Positions 37,101 through 49,224 are shown, numbered from the stretch's first letter. The stretch is 64,000 nucleotides of DNA from Trebouxia sp. TZW2008 (GCA_002118135.1 BDIU01000381.1:118891-182890), one strand, 5' to 3'. Notes: generated from the letters alone by a model not told the origin. Made by a program: numbers and translations.

Positions 37101-40100
37101 AGCAGCTTCAGCACTGTGTTGCGGTTGACCTGCCTCAAGGCTCTGCTGGACTGGTGGATGAGGGAGTCCAGTCGCCTGTCTACCTCACTTCTGCGCTTCT
37201 CCATGACAGCCTCACTCCACTGCTGAGTCCTTTGGCGTGGCAGGGACCTGTGTATGCAAAGCAATGCTCTGACCTTAGCTTTGGATGTCAATGGCGGCAT
37301 TGGAATCATGCAGCATGAAACATTCTGGAAGACGCTGCAGACCTGTTGTGGGATCCATATTGCAGTTGTGTACCAGCAGATGTTGCATGGTTGAGCATAT
37401 GCACAATACGTCAGGATGCACAAACGCATTTCATAAGGACTCTCAGCAGCAAAAGCGCAGCACTGCATGCTGCACCAATGCTTTGTGCAACACTGTCACC
37501 TGTAGGGCATGACTTGTTGACATTTGTAGGCAAAACCATGAGCATTCACAACAAGCAAGAGCAGAGGAAAAGGATGTTTCAAGCACCTGGCTTTGAAGGG
37601 CTTGCTGGTGGCGGCTCCCTCATTTAGGAATGTGCGCCTGGCTGTACGATCTTGGGAACGCTGAGCACTGGAAGTTGTGGGGCTGCTCTCCCTGTCATCA
37701 GCAGACATGGGTCTTGCCCTCTTCCTGCTGGGTACTCGGCTGTCCAGCAGAGAAGACCTGACGTGCTGCAAATCTGCCTGATTCAGTTTGCTGTAGGATG
37801 TCCCATTGGTCAGCCTGTGCAACAAGCTTCCTTTGGATGGTACAACAAGGTGTGAAGCGCTACATACGGAGGGATTGCAGGTAGTGAGAGACATGCTTGA
37901 AGTGCCTGGCTGCACATGGCATTGACCACAGCATGAAGTGTGCATGCACTAGACAGGCTGGCAGCTGTGGCACATCCGAGAACATGCTGTCAGCGATATT
38001 CCATGCTTGTGCTGTTGCTTTTGCACGCTGGCAGCATGAACTGTGCATGCACTGGACAGCCTGGGAGCTGTGGCACATCCAACACCACGCTGCCAGAGCA
38101 ATATCCCAAGTTTGTGCTGTTGCTGTTGCACACTGGCAGCATGAACTGTGCGTGCACTGGACAGCCTGGGAGCTGTGGCACATTCGACATGCTGCCAGCA
38201 CTCATCCAAGTTTGTGCTGTTGCTCTTGCACACTGGCAGCATGAACCTGACCGCATGCTATTTGTGCTTTCTGAGGAAAGTCACCATCAGCGCACACCGT
38301 TTGCAGCTGTTGGGCAACTGTAACATGATTGCATACCGTTTGCGGCCATTGAGCAGGCGCTTGGCATCAGCCTTGTCAGTTTGGCGGCGCTGAGTGGAAT
38401 GCTCTGTCTCAGCATCGCTCTGGACCTTATTGCTGACAGAGGGCCGGTTCATGCTGCCCTTAGAGCCTGTCTCAGCCACCTCCTCTTGATCGTCTTCCTC
38501 ACTGCCTGAGTCTGTGCTCCAGTCCTTGGTTATGCCACGCCGCCCAGCAAGCTTGTTCAACCTGTACAGAAAGATTGTTGGGTGCTCACATCTGTCTGCA
38601 TGTGGTCCTGCCAATACATGAACTTGAAAAGTCTTTTGCCCAAGCCACCTAATGAGGCTTGTACAATTATTGTACACTACGATAGCCGAGAACAGGTACT
38701 GACAGCGCCAAGGTGTCTTCAGCAGTCACTTGGTAGACTATTGCAGCCAAGGACAACTACATTTCGCTGAATGCGCGAAAGATGACTTGACAGATTTGTC
38801 TGCATTTTAGTTTGTGCTTGAAAACCACCAGCAAGTTGTCAGTCTGCCTGGCCTGCAGTTGGGCAGACATTATGAAGCAAAGGACAACAGCCAAAAGCAA
38901 GGACAATGCAATTCCCTGCACGCCTCAATAGTACTGGCAAAACGCACCGTTTGGTGTCCTTCTTGCGTAGGCCGACATTGGCATCTAGGATGGCAGCCAC
39001 CAGGTCATCCTGTTCAGTCTCCTCAAGCATGATGGGCTCTGGCTCCTCTGACGCAGGTATGGGGTCATCCCACCCCCTGTCATCATACTCATGCTGGTAA
39101 AGCATCCAATGCACATGTTTCATTCATGCCGATTGGCAATGCACTTTGGGAGTTGCAGATATATCAGAAAGGGAAATGGTGTTGATGTAAGAGCACTGCT
39201 GGTCAATGCTGTCAGGTAATGCGACTGGCTATTGCAGCTTGCCCTGCTACATATACACCCTCAACATGAGGTGTTTGCAGTCAGCCTGCAGCTGAACGAC
39301 AGGTCAGAAGATTGGGCAACTCTGCATGCCAGGCCTTTGCAAGATGAGCAAGAATAGAGCAACTCTGCGAGGCAAGACAAGACATACATGTACAGTAGTC
39401 CACGATCCAATGTTGATCCAAATTTTGGTACAGAATGTTAAGTCAAACGCGCATGCAAGGAGCAGCTTGCTCTGCTGCATACACACCACAACATGAGGTG
39501 TGAGATGGAGCAACTTTGCAAGGCAACACAAGACAAACATGTACAAAAGTTCATGCCGCCATGTCACCCAAAGGTTGAGTACGCCACTGAGTCACATGCG
39601 CATGCAAGGAGCACCAACCTTGAGTCATCCTCTGCTTGAAGGAGCACTTCCTTGCCGCCAATGAACCCACGGCATCTTGCAGACCCACACAGGCACTTCA
39701 ATGGCTGCACGTACCAACCCACCATTAGACTCACTTGTTGTGGAACAGGCAAGCATCATGAGTGACTGTCACGAGAGGGCAATTGGGAATAAACGCAATG
39801 AACCCATGGCATGTTGGCGGACCCACAGAGACACTTCAGTGGCTGCAAGTACCAGACTATTACCAAACACACAAGGATTGCAAAATAAGGCAGTAATATG
39901 GCTGACTGTTGTGAGGGGCATTTGGCAAGAAATAATGAGCAGCCTTTTGTGCAGAAACATTTTTCATGAGCCTTGTGCATTGCTGACAAACGACAAATGA
40001 CTCAAAACTTGCATAGAATGCCACAACAGCAGTGTTGAGCTGCATCAGCAAGTATGTTCTCCAGCAAGCCAAAGACAACTTTTCGTGAAAGAGATATTTG

Positions 40101-42594
40101 TTTTGATTGGTGATGCAAAATTTGCCAGGCATGGAATCTAATGGTGCCTTACAATGTCCCCATAGCGTTCAAAGTTGTAGTCAAACGTGAGCTCTGTGTT
40201 GGCGGGAATGTCCTGTGCGGCAAAGAGGCCAATAGCCAGCTCGCCATGCACTGACCACTTCTGGGTATCACAATTTGGCTGACATGAGTGGTTGATGAAC
40301 CTGCCCAGCGCACCCTGCAGAGCACGTTTTGCATAGTGCAACATACAGATGTTTAAACTTGCCTGGCCGTGGACCAATGCATGCAGATGCGTTCGCTACA
40401 AAGGTGGCCACAACAGCATCATCAATCACTGTCACACTGATGCACATGGTTTGTGGCAAGCCTGCACAGTCAGACTAGAACGTAGAGTAGAGAGACGGAC
40501 ACAATAGGATGACTCATCAGTGTGACAACAATGCATGTATTCTATGGTGAGACATGCAAATCAAAAGCAGAGTCACTGTCACTGTGATTCACAAGGTCTG
40601 CAGTGGGCTTGGCAAATTCAGTGCAGAAACCTAGAGAAGGATATTGGATGTAACCCAAAATTTGCCAATCACTGTCACATTCGTGTATGTGGGTTGTTGC
40701 AAGTCTTGCACAGTCAGACTACTTAAACGCTGTTCTGCTTGCCATTCACTCACCTTCCGACATGCATCAATGACCTCCCCATTGCCGATGCTCATGAAGT
40801 AGTAGTGGCGCTGACCAGACTCAAGATAGAACTCTTTACGCCGAATGTACTCCTCGTCTTCAAGGACCTGCCAACATTCCAAAGCTTTACAAGCTTCCAA
40901 CAGCAGCAGCGACAGTATACAACAAGGTCATAGAGACTGACATCTTCAACTGCTCTGACACCTTTGCAAATACCTGACCAACAGCAACATGTTGTGCAAA
41001 TTGGAGGGTGGCCATAGGTGTTTGCCACGTATGTCTGTTTGTTGCATGCAAGCTACTCAGCTATGTTGGGCCATTTGCTGACAAGCATTATGCTGAAGCA
41101 AAACTCTGCCACAAAGCAAGCTGACACAGCAAGAGAAATGCGTATTCCATGGCAAAGACAGCGGCATGCGAAACACCTGACTGATTCTGTGTGCACCTGG
41201 CTTGGTCAATAAACCTGACTGGAAGCATATAGATGATGCTGCTGACGATGATGTGAGGCACAGCAAGGAGTACGAGCAGCTAAGCAGCATACCTCTCCAA
41301 TGTATTCAATGATGAATTGCCCTTCCTTCAGGTCCTCACATGCAAAGAGTCCAAAGCCTTTTCCACCAGCTCGTCTCTGTAAAGTGCAGTTTTTGTTAGA
41401 CTTTTGGTACTTCTGTTGGACAACCTTGAGGGCTCTCTGGTGGGTCTAAACAACACAATAAATCAAACATTCATGCAAGCAGTGCAGCTGAGCCAAGAAC
41501 ACTGTGCATGCCAGGTCGCATACTGCACTGGATGAGATCAAATTACTACATGAACTGGGCAGATACACATAAGCGGACGCGAGACACCACGGGCATGCTG
41601 CAAGCACAAAGCCTCTGATGTTAAGAGCTTTGATCTTGACATCAGCATGCAGCATGCATCAAAGTGCAACTATCTCTGTGCTTGGGAGATTGCCATGGTC
41701 CTGACCTGCTCAATTTTTGCATACTGCCGACGTGCAAACATCTGATTGCTGCACTGAGAGCCGCATGGACAACAATCCTGCAAAAGCAACACACTAGCCG
41801 CTGTCAGGAGACAGCATTGATACAACTGTAATGAGATGAGGAGCTGACATGTACGGGAAACAAATGCTGTAGCACGGACTTACAGGAGGGCACTCCTGAT
41901 ATAGCATCCTGTTTATGCAATCCTCTCCACATCCTGCGCTGCCATCAGCTGGCCTTTTGCAACTGCACATGTCTATCCCTTTTTTTGGTTTCCTCAGCCT
42001 GTGAGTGTAGATGTTTCTGGAGATCTGCTGCCACACAGCAGGTTTCTGCTTGCCAGCAATGTGGTGTCCATCTGCCTCTTCCTGCAGGAGGCAAAAGTGT
42101 ACACACCAGATGCCTGTACCAAAGCATCAACGACAGTGATGATCAGGCAGGAGGAAAAGGCCTTACCTCTCCAGTGCCCTGTGCAATTTCCTTGTCGATG
42201 GCTTCATCTGACATTTCTTGGGGAACAGTGCAGCTGTTGTACTCGGGGTCTGGATTTTGTGAGCACTCCCTAAAGACGAACGCAAGCAAAGCCCTTGCTG
42301 AGTCAGGTAGCCTGGCTGCTTCTCAAAACAGAGCTCCTGTTGTTGTGAGATTCGCAAGATCGGCACGTACCACTCCCGATCTCCAATATCTTGGTACAAC
42401 TCTTTTGGCACACGCCTCCACAACTTGCATTGCCCGCACTCAACCCACAAGGTGCTGTGTGTGCGCTTTTGGTCCGTGCCCGGCTGCTTCATCACTTGTG
42501 CAGGAGCTTGCGGCTCAAGGCCGCCCGCCGCGTCAAGCACCATGCCTACCACGCCGCACACCCATGCGCGCAACACGAGAGGCTTAGCGTGCAA
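31156..42594 (-). CDS. Set2-type histone H3 lysine-36 methyltransferase (CW, AWS, SET, post-SET, probable SRI)
   Basis: Minus-strand exons: 42594-42367 and 42264-42167 form a CW zinc finger ([33 protein letters not shown]). About 42085-41882 and 41780-41707 form the AWS cysteine cluster ([33 protein letters not shown]). About 41380-41289 carries GKGFGLFA, and about 40870-40753 carries [13 protein letters not shown]. About 40312-40145 carries the catalytic core ([23 protein letters not shown]). About 39709-39640 is post-SET ([15 protein letters not shown]). A long disordered, Pro/Ser-rich C-terminal region spread over roughly ten exons (39.1-32.3 kb) includes a helical stretch at about 35165-34930. 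The last exons (31990-31735 and about 31490-31420) read [17 protein letters not shown] and [15 protein letters not shown], resembling the SRI domain that binds phosphorylated RNA polymerase II. It should act on chromatin during elongation. The 5' start and the final exon (stop near 31156) are uncertain. Confidence 0.75.
31177..31283. repeat. Hairpin-forming inverted repeat, 42-bp arms, 23-nt loop
   Basis: Arms 31177-31218 and 31242-31283 are reverse complements with 4 mismatches, starting catgcagcgcttgtacatgt. They coincide with the proposed last exon of the Set2 gene (minus strand, [16 protein letters not shown]) and an inverted copy of it (plus strand, [13 protein letters not shown]). The origin is therefore probably an inverted exon echo. 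Confidence 0.85.
32000..32080 (-). repeat. Exon-start echo of the Set2 exon beginning near 31990
   Basis: The echo reads [19 protein letters not shown], upstream of the real exon reading [19 protein letters not shown]. Both are preceded by similar acceptor sequence. Confidence 0.8.
37932..38240. repeat. Approx. 103-bp tandem repeat, three units
   Basis: Units start at about 37932, 38034 and 38139. Each begins 'agcatgaa', passes 'gtgcactggacagcctggg' and ends 'tgctgttg..ttgcac(a/g)ctggc'. A fourth unit is cut short after 'agcatgaac' at 38239. It lies in an intron of the Set2 gene. Both strands are open across it, but only because the unit length is close to a multiple of three. Confidence 0.9.
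39775..39850 (-). repeat. Exon-start echo of the post-SET exon
   Basis: On the minus strand it reads [14 protein letters not shown] with an acceptor-like lead, matching the start of the real post-SET exon ([15 protein letters not shown]) about 130 bp further on. It loses the frame after about 12 codons. Confidence 0.85.
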
Positions 42595-43844
42595 GTATAC
42601 AGCGCAGCATGGCAGTGATCTTACCGTCTGCCCTGCAAAGTCGAGTCCCCAGCATTCACGTGCATCAATCCACGTGGCAGTAAATTACGCAATCATCGCT
42701 GCTCCAAGAGCATTGCCAGCCTGCACACACAACAGTGTCGAACAATAATTACTACTTGCTGCCTGTCTTGAAGTTCCAAGTCTTTCACATGCGTGAGCCT
42801 CTAGAGCGTTCTTGCTTCGGGTACCATGGGTCACACAGCGTGCAACAACATGTTGGTGACCTGCAGCAAGGCATTGACACGGCATGGTCCAGTGGATCGC
42901 ACCAGCAAGAAGATCATGAGGGTGTCTGAAACGCCTCTACTGTGCGTGCAAGACCTCCTCTTCTCCCCCCTGCCTCAACAATTGTGCAAATATGACAAAT
43001 CCGTGCAGCAAGTATTGCAGCGTTGTCAAGCACTAGACACTTGAATAGTGCCAAACAGTATGTTGCTTGCGCTGTGACTAGATGAGTAGTAGTACCAGTA
43101 CAGCAGACTGACTTAAACAAGTGCTACAGAACATTATCATGGCCTACAGGTGCTGCTCCTCAACGGCAACAAAGCCAAGATTTCGCTATGCCTGCAGCTT
43201 GCAAACAGCCTGAATTGTCCCAGACACTCTGGCTTTTTGAAGTGCCCACAGAATTACTGTCAGACCAGCTTGAACTCAGCAGTATCAACATAGACTGCCA
43301 CAGTGAAAACCACCCCTGAGCATCCTGTTTGCTACATACGCTTCTACACAGGATAGCGTTGGTCCATAGATTATGTTGTATGTCACTACAGCTATAGTAC
43401 AGCATATGCCACATGCATCAATGGCCCTTAGGCAGCAGCCAAGAGCACTCAAAGTGTCTCTTGAGCCTCGCAAACTTGTAACACTGAGAAAAGAAAGGGT
43501 GAATGATGTCAAATTCAAGCTACAAGGCTAATTGCATGATGCATAATCAGTATGATAAAATTGGTTGCCAGGTGCATACACATGACTGCAGGCTGAAGGA
43601 GCTGAAATTGCTTTGGCTGCGTCTTCTGATCATATCAGGTCATCATTTCTTTCTGTTTGTCAAAACTTTTGCAAAAGTAAGCTGCCTTTGTCGTTTCTGT
43701 GTTGTCATTCCTGTGTCGTTGTTCCTGTGTTGTCACTCCTGTGTGGATGCTGTCTGTGTCATTGCCGCATGAATGCTGTCAGTCCAGAGCTGTCAGTATA
43801 GCAGCATGATTGCATTGTGACGAAGTTTGGGATCAAAGTCACGC
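42595..43844. other. Intergenic, no gene recognised
   Basis: This lies between the start of the Set2 gene and the end of the first IFI44-like copy. A segment at about 42640-42715 is repeated at 49225-49305. A short imperfect run of 'tgttgtcattcctgtgt' units occurs at about 43695-43760. No convincing coding sequence. Confidence 0.4.
42640..42715 (+). repeat. Dispersed repeat, copy also at 49225-49305
   Basis: Both copies contain 'agcattcacgtgcatc' and 'ccacgtggcag.aaatta.gc.atcatcgctgctc', about 80% identical over about 75-80 bp. One lies just upstream of the Set2 gene and the other beside the broken IFI44-like fragment. Nature unknown. Confidence 0.7.
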
Positions 43845-46800
43845 TCAGATCTGTAACTCTGCATCAGCACTGTAGTCACCACATTGCCTTAGGTAGTCCT
43901 CTGCAGCATACAGTGCATGCTGTATGGCTCTGCAGACCAAGATCCCTGCTGCTGCTGTAGGAGTCATCTCCTTGGTGAAGTTTTTGATTGGCAGAATATG
44001 TTTCTGCCCGCCCACGCCTGTACTCTCCACCAGATCCTGCATGCAAAGTTGACCAAAGGATCAGCACGTTCGAAGCTGTGCAACCTTGTTGATGTGACAG
44101 TTACAACTTTAGCAGGCAGCTGTGTTTCATGTTCTGCCAGGGTTTTCGGAAGGTCCAGACAAGGAAGGTTTGCAATTCCAGGATGTATATAGCAGCTTGA
44201 TGTGCGGTAACCCAATGTGCAACTTGATGAAGCATGGTCAAGACGCATGCATACAACAGCACGATACCTCCAGAGTAAGCAAGAGATCAATGCAGCTCCA
44301 TATGCAGTAAGAGCATTTGATGAAGCATGGTCAAGATGCGTGCAATGAAGAGCAGCATACATGCGTTAGATTAGCCAGACATTCACTGCAGCTTGCTGGG
44401 CAGTAACGCAATAGGCGATTGCTGCAGCATGGACGAGATGCATGCATACGACAACAGCATACATCCATCAAATCAGCCAGACGTTCACTGCAGATCTGTG
44501 TGCAGTAACACAAAAGGCAACTTGATACAGCATGGTCAAGATGCATGCATATAACAGCAGCATACCTCCATCAGGCGTTGCAGTCACTCACTGTAAAATG
44601 TCTTCTTCAAGTCCTCGCCAATCACATCTGGGTCAGAGCTGTCAATCTTGGTCAGGAAGATAAGGGTTGGAATCTCTGCAGAGCAAGGTCATGCGTCAAG
44701 GAAATTTAAGTGTTGTCTCCAAAAGGTGTGCAGTGAGATTGATAACTCTGATTTTGGATGCTGAACATCACATGTCCTCGTTGTGATGCCATGAACAAGA
44801 TAGCCTGGTAATACTAGACCTGTACCAGATGCATGTAGCACATGTGCTGAAAATGACAGTGATGATAACATCATACAATGCTCATACAGCTGATTGGAGC
44901 ATTTGATATACACTGTAGGTGCAGCTGACAATCAATTACTGCATCCTGACTGCAGTGGGCCGCTGAGTAAGGAGTCTTCAATGCAAGGACAGCTCTCCTG
45001 AAGACCGAGGCAGCCTTGAGGCAGCCATCACACAGAAGTCGCTGTAGGGTTTTGCTGGTGCATTGCTGCAGCATGAAACATGAGCAACAAGCTCCTCAAA
45101 AGCCTGACAATGACAAGCAATGCAGCCAAGCTGGGCCTGCGACCACGCAGGCGTACCTTTCTTACGAGCGATGTCACGCATCTCACGCAGACGCTGCATG
45201 TATGTGTCATCAGTGGCTGACTCGCATGGGACCACCAGGCACATGCAATGGACTTTGTCCGCCTCTCTAGGGCGCGTGATGAATCCTTCTGTCTTCCAAG
45301 ATATGTTGTCATCATCCAGCTTGCACCTATTGCAGTCAGTGCCATAGGTCATACTTATCGCACAATATGCAACATGTCATGTTTAAGGCACAATATGCAA
45401 CACGTCATATGTGATACTTGAGAGTACAAATAAGAGATATCCAGTGGAAAGGTTCTGATACGCATTGCGGTGGGGTCAACAACGACACACAATGTGCACA
45501 ATCAATGGTTGACAGCAAGAGTGTGGTGATTCGCTGACCTGTCGGGTAGATGGCCATCAAGAATGAAACCCAATTCGCCTTGCTTGAAGTCAATTGTCCC
45601 CCATCCCATGCTGTCCCACAGCTTCCAGTGTACAGGCTGTTTGGTTGCAGGATCCACAAAACCATATTTGCGTAGCTTTCGAGTCATTGATCCTGTTCCC
45701 TGACCATGGGGTGCCAAGCTGGAATTGCGCCTTTGGCATAGGCTGTCCAATGTGCAAACAATGCTGGACTTGCCAGCACCAACTCCACCACAAAGCAGGA
45801 TGTTGATCTGATTGACTGGCAAATTGTTCCTAGCAGGGTCATAACTGAAGACATCTGCTTCCAGTTTTGCTGCAGCCTGCATGCCAGCAGGTACCATGTC
45901 AACATGCAAGCTGAGCAAAAGGTTGCTGAGGTTAGAGGAGGTGTCAAGGCACATGCCCCTTTTGTGAGTGTGTTCAGCTTCACATGCAAGCTTAGACAGG
46001 GCATGCATCAAGTTTTGATCAGACTTTAGAGCCACAGCTGAAAATCCAGCTTTGACATGAGCTCTAGATCTGCTGCCTTCACGTCAGGTGCAAATGAGTC
46101 TATCTATATATACACCTTTGCATGCCACCAGATGCAGATTAAACAAGCTGTCAGATGGCAAAACTAGCTCTGTGCCAAAGCAGACTCTATTTACCTCTAA
46201 TGTCCAGAAGACATCTGGCATCCAAGGCTGTGCAAGCTCAGCAATGATTTTTGCAGGAAGGGTGCTGACTTTCAGCACCTCCATTTCAAAGCGAGCCTCT
46301 GTGGCTCCACCAGCATTTGCATTAGGCTGGCCAAAACTTCTAAATTTCTCTCTCTCTCCCTCTATATGCGACGGACCCCAAGAAAATGCTGGTCCACGGG
46401 GCTGAGGATGGGGCGCACTTGCTCTGAAGAGAGGGCCCGAGGTATTGAACGAACTCTGAGCACATGTCATCTGGATACCTCCAGCATTGAACGTGAGCAA
46501 GTCATGGCCACCACCAAAGGTCGGACCCATGTCGGCGTGGTGATAGACTTCGTTGTTGTAGCCGATTCTTGCGAACTTCTGAAGTTGCGGATGCCGCGAA
46601 ACATCTCCACCAGTGCTCGAGAAGTTAGCAATGCGAAATAGGAAAGCCTTGGTATCCCGAAAATAACTGCCGCTGGGTGTCGACGTCCAACTGACGCTTG
46701 CATAGCCACCGAAAGCGACTCCGTTCTCGGTGCTCACCAAGACCAGTGTCGGACCTTTGTCATCACAGGCAGTGTGAAACGCATGGCAGTTGCTCCAGCC

Positions 46801-46941
46801 GCTTGTTATTGTACTGAAAAGTGCGTCAAGCTTTATTGAAGCGGCGGGTTTCTGGAGAAGGGTGGCCAGAGCTTCCAATTTGGGAACACTGTCCACCAAC
46901 CAACTTCCATGTGCCTGGCGACGCACGTCAGGCTTGCGCAT
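43845..46941 (-). CDS. TLDc-GTPase protein, IFI44-like, copy A; premature stop near the 3' end
   Basis: ATG at 46941. The first exon encodes an N-terminal TLDc domain (SGWSNCHAFHTACDDKGPTL; GVAFGGYASVSW; AFLFRIANF; GPTFGGGHDLLTF) with a copy-specific insertion of about 40 residues after SGPLFRAS. It ends in a phase-0 donor (CTGGAG|GTAAAT). The GTPase exons follow at about 45885-45537 and 45327-45160: P-loop GGVGAGKSS, DSMG as G3, then VHCMCLVVPCES. An exon at about 44683-44567 carries TKID (G4). Final exon about 44039-43845 has ILPIKN and VCRAIQHAL. Unlike the other copies it has an extra intron after the LPDR codons. In the G4 exon, in-frame TGA replaces the Arg codon of the SERLLRLME motif (tac agt gag TGA). 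The encoded protein would lack the last about 70-75 residues unless rescued by splicing. TLDc followed by this GTPase is the IFI44/IFI44L architecture. Confidence 0.7.
44190..44565 (-). repeat. Exon-end/donor echoes, about 95-bp period
   Basis: Units ending near 44270, 44390, 44480 and the true exon edge at 44567 share 'gcatggtcaaga.gcatgcata' and 'cagcata.(c/a)tcca'. The last unit runs into the real exon end (catacctccatcaggcg). The array lies in the intron after the G4 exon of copy A. Confidence 0.75.
44925..45012 (-). mobile_element. MITE-like element, truncated copy 4
   Basis: It retains the central 'catcctgactgcagtgg' block and 'tgagtaagga..caaggacag' motifs in the same order as the 24630 copy, with both ends decayed. 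It lies in an intron of IFI44-like copy A. Confidence 0.5.
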
Positions 46942-47963
46942 GATGCCAACCTTCCTGTCACGTATCCTGGTGCCAGATAGCGCCAGTAGCGCATCTGACG
47001 AAGAAGAAGCGGCAGAAGAAGGAGATGTCCTCCCTGTTCTTCCTGATGCATGTGTCGAAGAGTCCCCTAGAGTTCATGTACAGCTGAGTCATAATGATTC
47101 CGGCTCGTGGTGGGTGTAACACGTATATTACAGTAGTCGTGAGCCTGCACTGGATGGCAGCACGCACTCAGCTGCAGGGCTCTTTTTACAGCTGACTAGG
47201 TGATAAATTTGCTGAGCATCTGACAGCCGTGCTTGACTAAGCAATTGACAACGAGCTGCCATGTTACACACCTACGCCCTTGATGCGACCTGCAACAATG
47301 TCAAGCTAAGCACAGCTTGAAGCCTTAGTGAATACCAATTGCAACGGTCGAATGTCCAGGCCAAGGGACCAATAGGGGGCTTGCCTGACTTGCAGACATG
47401 CTAGCATGTCCCATTGCAGGTGGCAATGAAACAGGAACAAAGTCTTACACCCTAATTTTCGAATCTCCTTGCCTCTTTCAGCTGGAGACTTTGAGAGTAA
47501 TCAGAAACCCAAAGCCGACTGATTGATTGGACATTCTGACAGGTCATGCACAACTGATTCAACCATCCTCAAACATGCTGACTTCTCACGTGCATAACAC
47601 GCGTCAAGGAAGTCCCTGCTGTTGTGACTCATACTGCTGTTCTTGAGAAGGATCACCCCCCACTTGTTGGCTAGAAGTTGGTGTGCTGAAACTTGTAATC
47701 AACGTGAGTGCTTGCTAATGCTGCTTGTGGCTGCCTCGTGCAAAGCATCAACCATCACCTGTCAAGTTGCATTGTTATTCTCTGTTTGTCTCCAGAACAA
47801 GCGCTTTATGATTTGATTGCTGCTCAGGAGTCAAGCTGCTGCGACTCACAGAGGCTCCCAATATGACGCCCAACAGGGCAACTTGCCCTTTTGTTTTTTT
47901 GTCTGTGCATTTCTTTCCTTTTCTTAGCTTGTCTTTTCTTGTCTTTTGTCATTTGTGTTGAGG

Positions 47964-49062
47964 TCATTTCAGCTCAGCATCAGTGCCCATGTCCATGTCA
48001 TCACGCTCTCTCAGGTAGTATGCAGCGAATAGCGCCTGCTGCAAAGCTCTGCAGACCAAGATGCTGGTCTCTGTCGCTGGGGCAAACTCGTCGCTCAAGT
48101 TCTTGATTGGCAGAATGTCTTTGCGCCCACTCCTGAGCTCCCTTTCAGATCCTGCAAACATGTATATCATTGACTTCAGTAACTTCTGTATGTAGCAACT
48201 GCTTTGGTCACCGCCTTATACTGAATTGTCGTCATTTGCGGGTACCACTGCAGTCAGAACACCAGTCGCACTGTCTCTACTCAAGAGAGTTCCAAACCCA
48301 AGTGCCCTTATAAGGAGAAAGTACTGTACACTTTCTAGCGTGAACTGCTAGCTGTTTGTGGCACAAGTCTCAGGATTGCCAAGCAGGCTCGTCTTGAGTG
48401 TCACAATCAGGATGTCTGGTGTTGAGTATTGGAAGCCAGACAAAACATGCACACATGATATTCATAACAAATGTGTTACGAAGGACATTATCCTCACCCA
48501 ATGAGGACCTCTAGAATGCACAGCTCTGCACAATGACAGAGCAGACATGCGACAGTCTGGACACTGTGCAGCTTTACACTGCACTGACCAAGAAAACTCT
48601 ACACGTGCATGAATGTACAGACGCTGCAGTAAGGCTCACACACACTGCTACTCATGTCAAGTCTCCAGTCAAAGAAGCCCCAATCATTGCCAATGTTCCA
48701 GGCGTTAGCTTGTCATCAACAACCACTCAATTTTATGACGGGCAGCAGCATGATGTTCCGCTTTAGCATCAGCAGCAGCCACAGATGCTATTGACTCTGT
48801 AACAAAATTAATTACTGCAACCCTATCTGTATGCATTGACTTTGGCGTTGGGTAACGTCTGCAGACTCGCCTCCGCCCAAGGTATAAAGGCACGACATTA
48901 TTTGACATTGACTGCAAGTTGAGCGTTCACAACACACCTCCATGAGGCTGAGCAGGCGTCCACTGCGGGATTTTTTGTGAGGTCCTCCCCAATGACATCA
49001 GGGTCATACTTGTCAATTTTGGTCAAGAAGATCAGAACGAACGGCGAGTCACATTTTGTCTG
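47964..49062 (-). pseudogene. IFI44-like fragment B (GTPase 3' exons only), frameshifted
   Basis: Only the last two exons of the family are present. The G4 exon (TKIDKYDPDVIGEDLT) suffers a one-base deletion after the DLTK codons, shifting the frame before the expected FHSGRLLSLME. The final exon keeps GRKDILPIKNLSDEF and VCRALQQALFAA but has small deletions at its start and at the VD codons. No TLDc domain, P-loop or G3 exon lies upstream. Instead the sequence runs into unrelated DNA and the promoter side of copy C. It is a decayed relative of copies D and E. Confidence 0.8.
48176..48328 (+). mobile_element. MITE-like element, copy 5
   Basis: It starts 'ttcagtaacttctgtatg', followed by 'gcaactgctttggtcacc', 'accactgcagtcagaac' and 'tgcccttataaggagaaagtactgta', matching the ends and block order of copies 1-3. 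It is inserted in the intron of pseudogene B. Confidence 0.6.
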
Positions 49063-49224
49063 ACTGCGCCTGCACTTGTTTACAACCCTAATGCAAGCTG
49101 CGGAGCGCGCTGGTGCAGACCTGATGCGATTTCTGAGCACATTGTGAGCAGTGCACCTTCTTCAGAACTTCAACTTTGATGATGCCATATCAAAAATGCT
49201 GCAGAGGCTAATGCTTCGTGTCAT

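Larger units (their letters stand above)
47050..49100. repeat. Segmental duplication, partner 58740-60420
   Basis: The 3' flank and last exons of the broken copy B align with those of copy E. Shared landmarks include 'gcagaca.gctagcatg.cc' (47392 and 59072), 'gtcatgcacaa.tgattcaac' (47543 and 59217), 'catgtacagctga' (47075 and 58768) and the final GTPase exon. Identity is patchy, around 70-80%. Region 48530-48850 is also closely shared with 54160-54430. Confidence 0.7.

Noticed and set aside
37897..38323. Cysteine-rich open frames on both strands
   Set aside because: They come from the 103-bp tandem repeat and have no independent support.
44190..44565. CRISPR array (repeated units with spacers)
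   Set aside because: Units are degenerate, of variable spacing, run into an exon edge and sit in a eukaryotic intron.
48533..48766. Short plus-strand frame matched by one at 54200-54385
   Set aside because: The similarity reflects duplicated intron DNA of the IFI44-like genes. It has no domain, and the frames differ in length and start.
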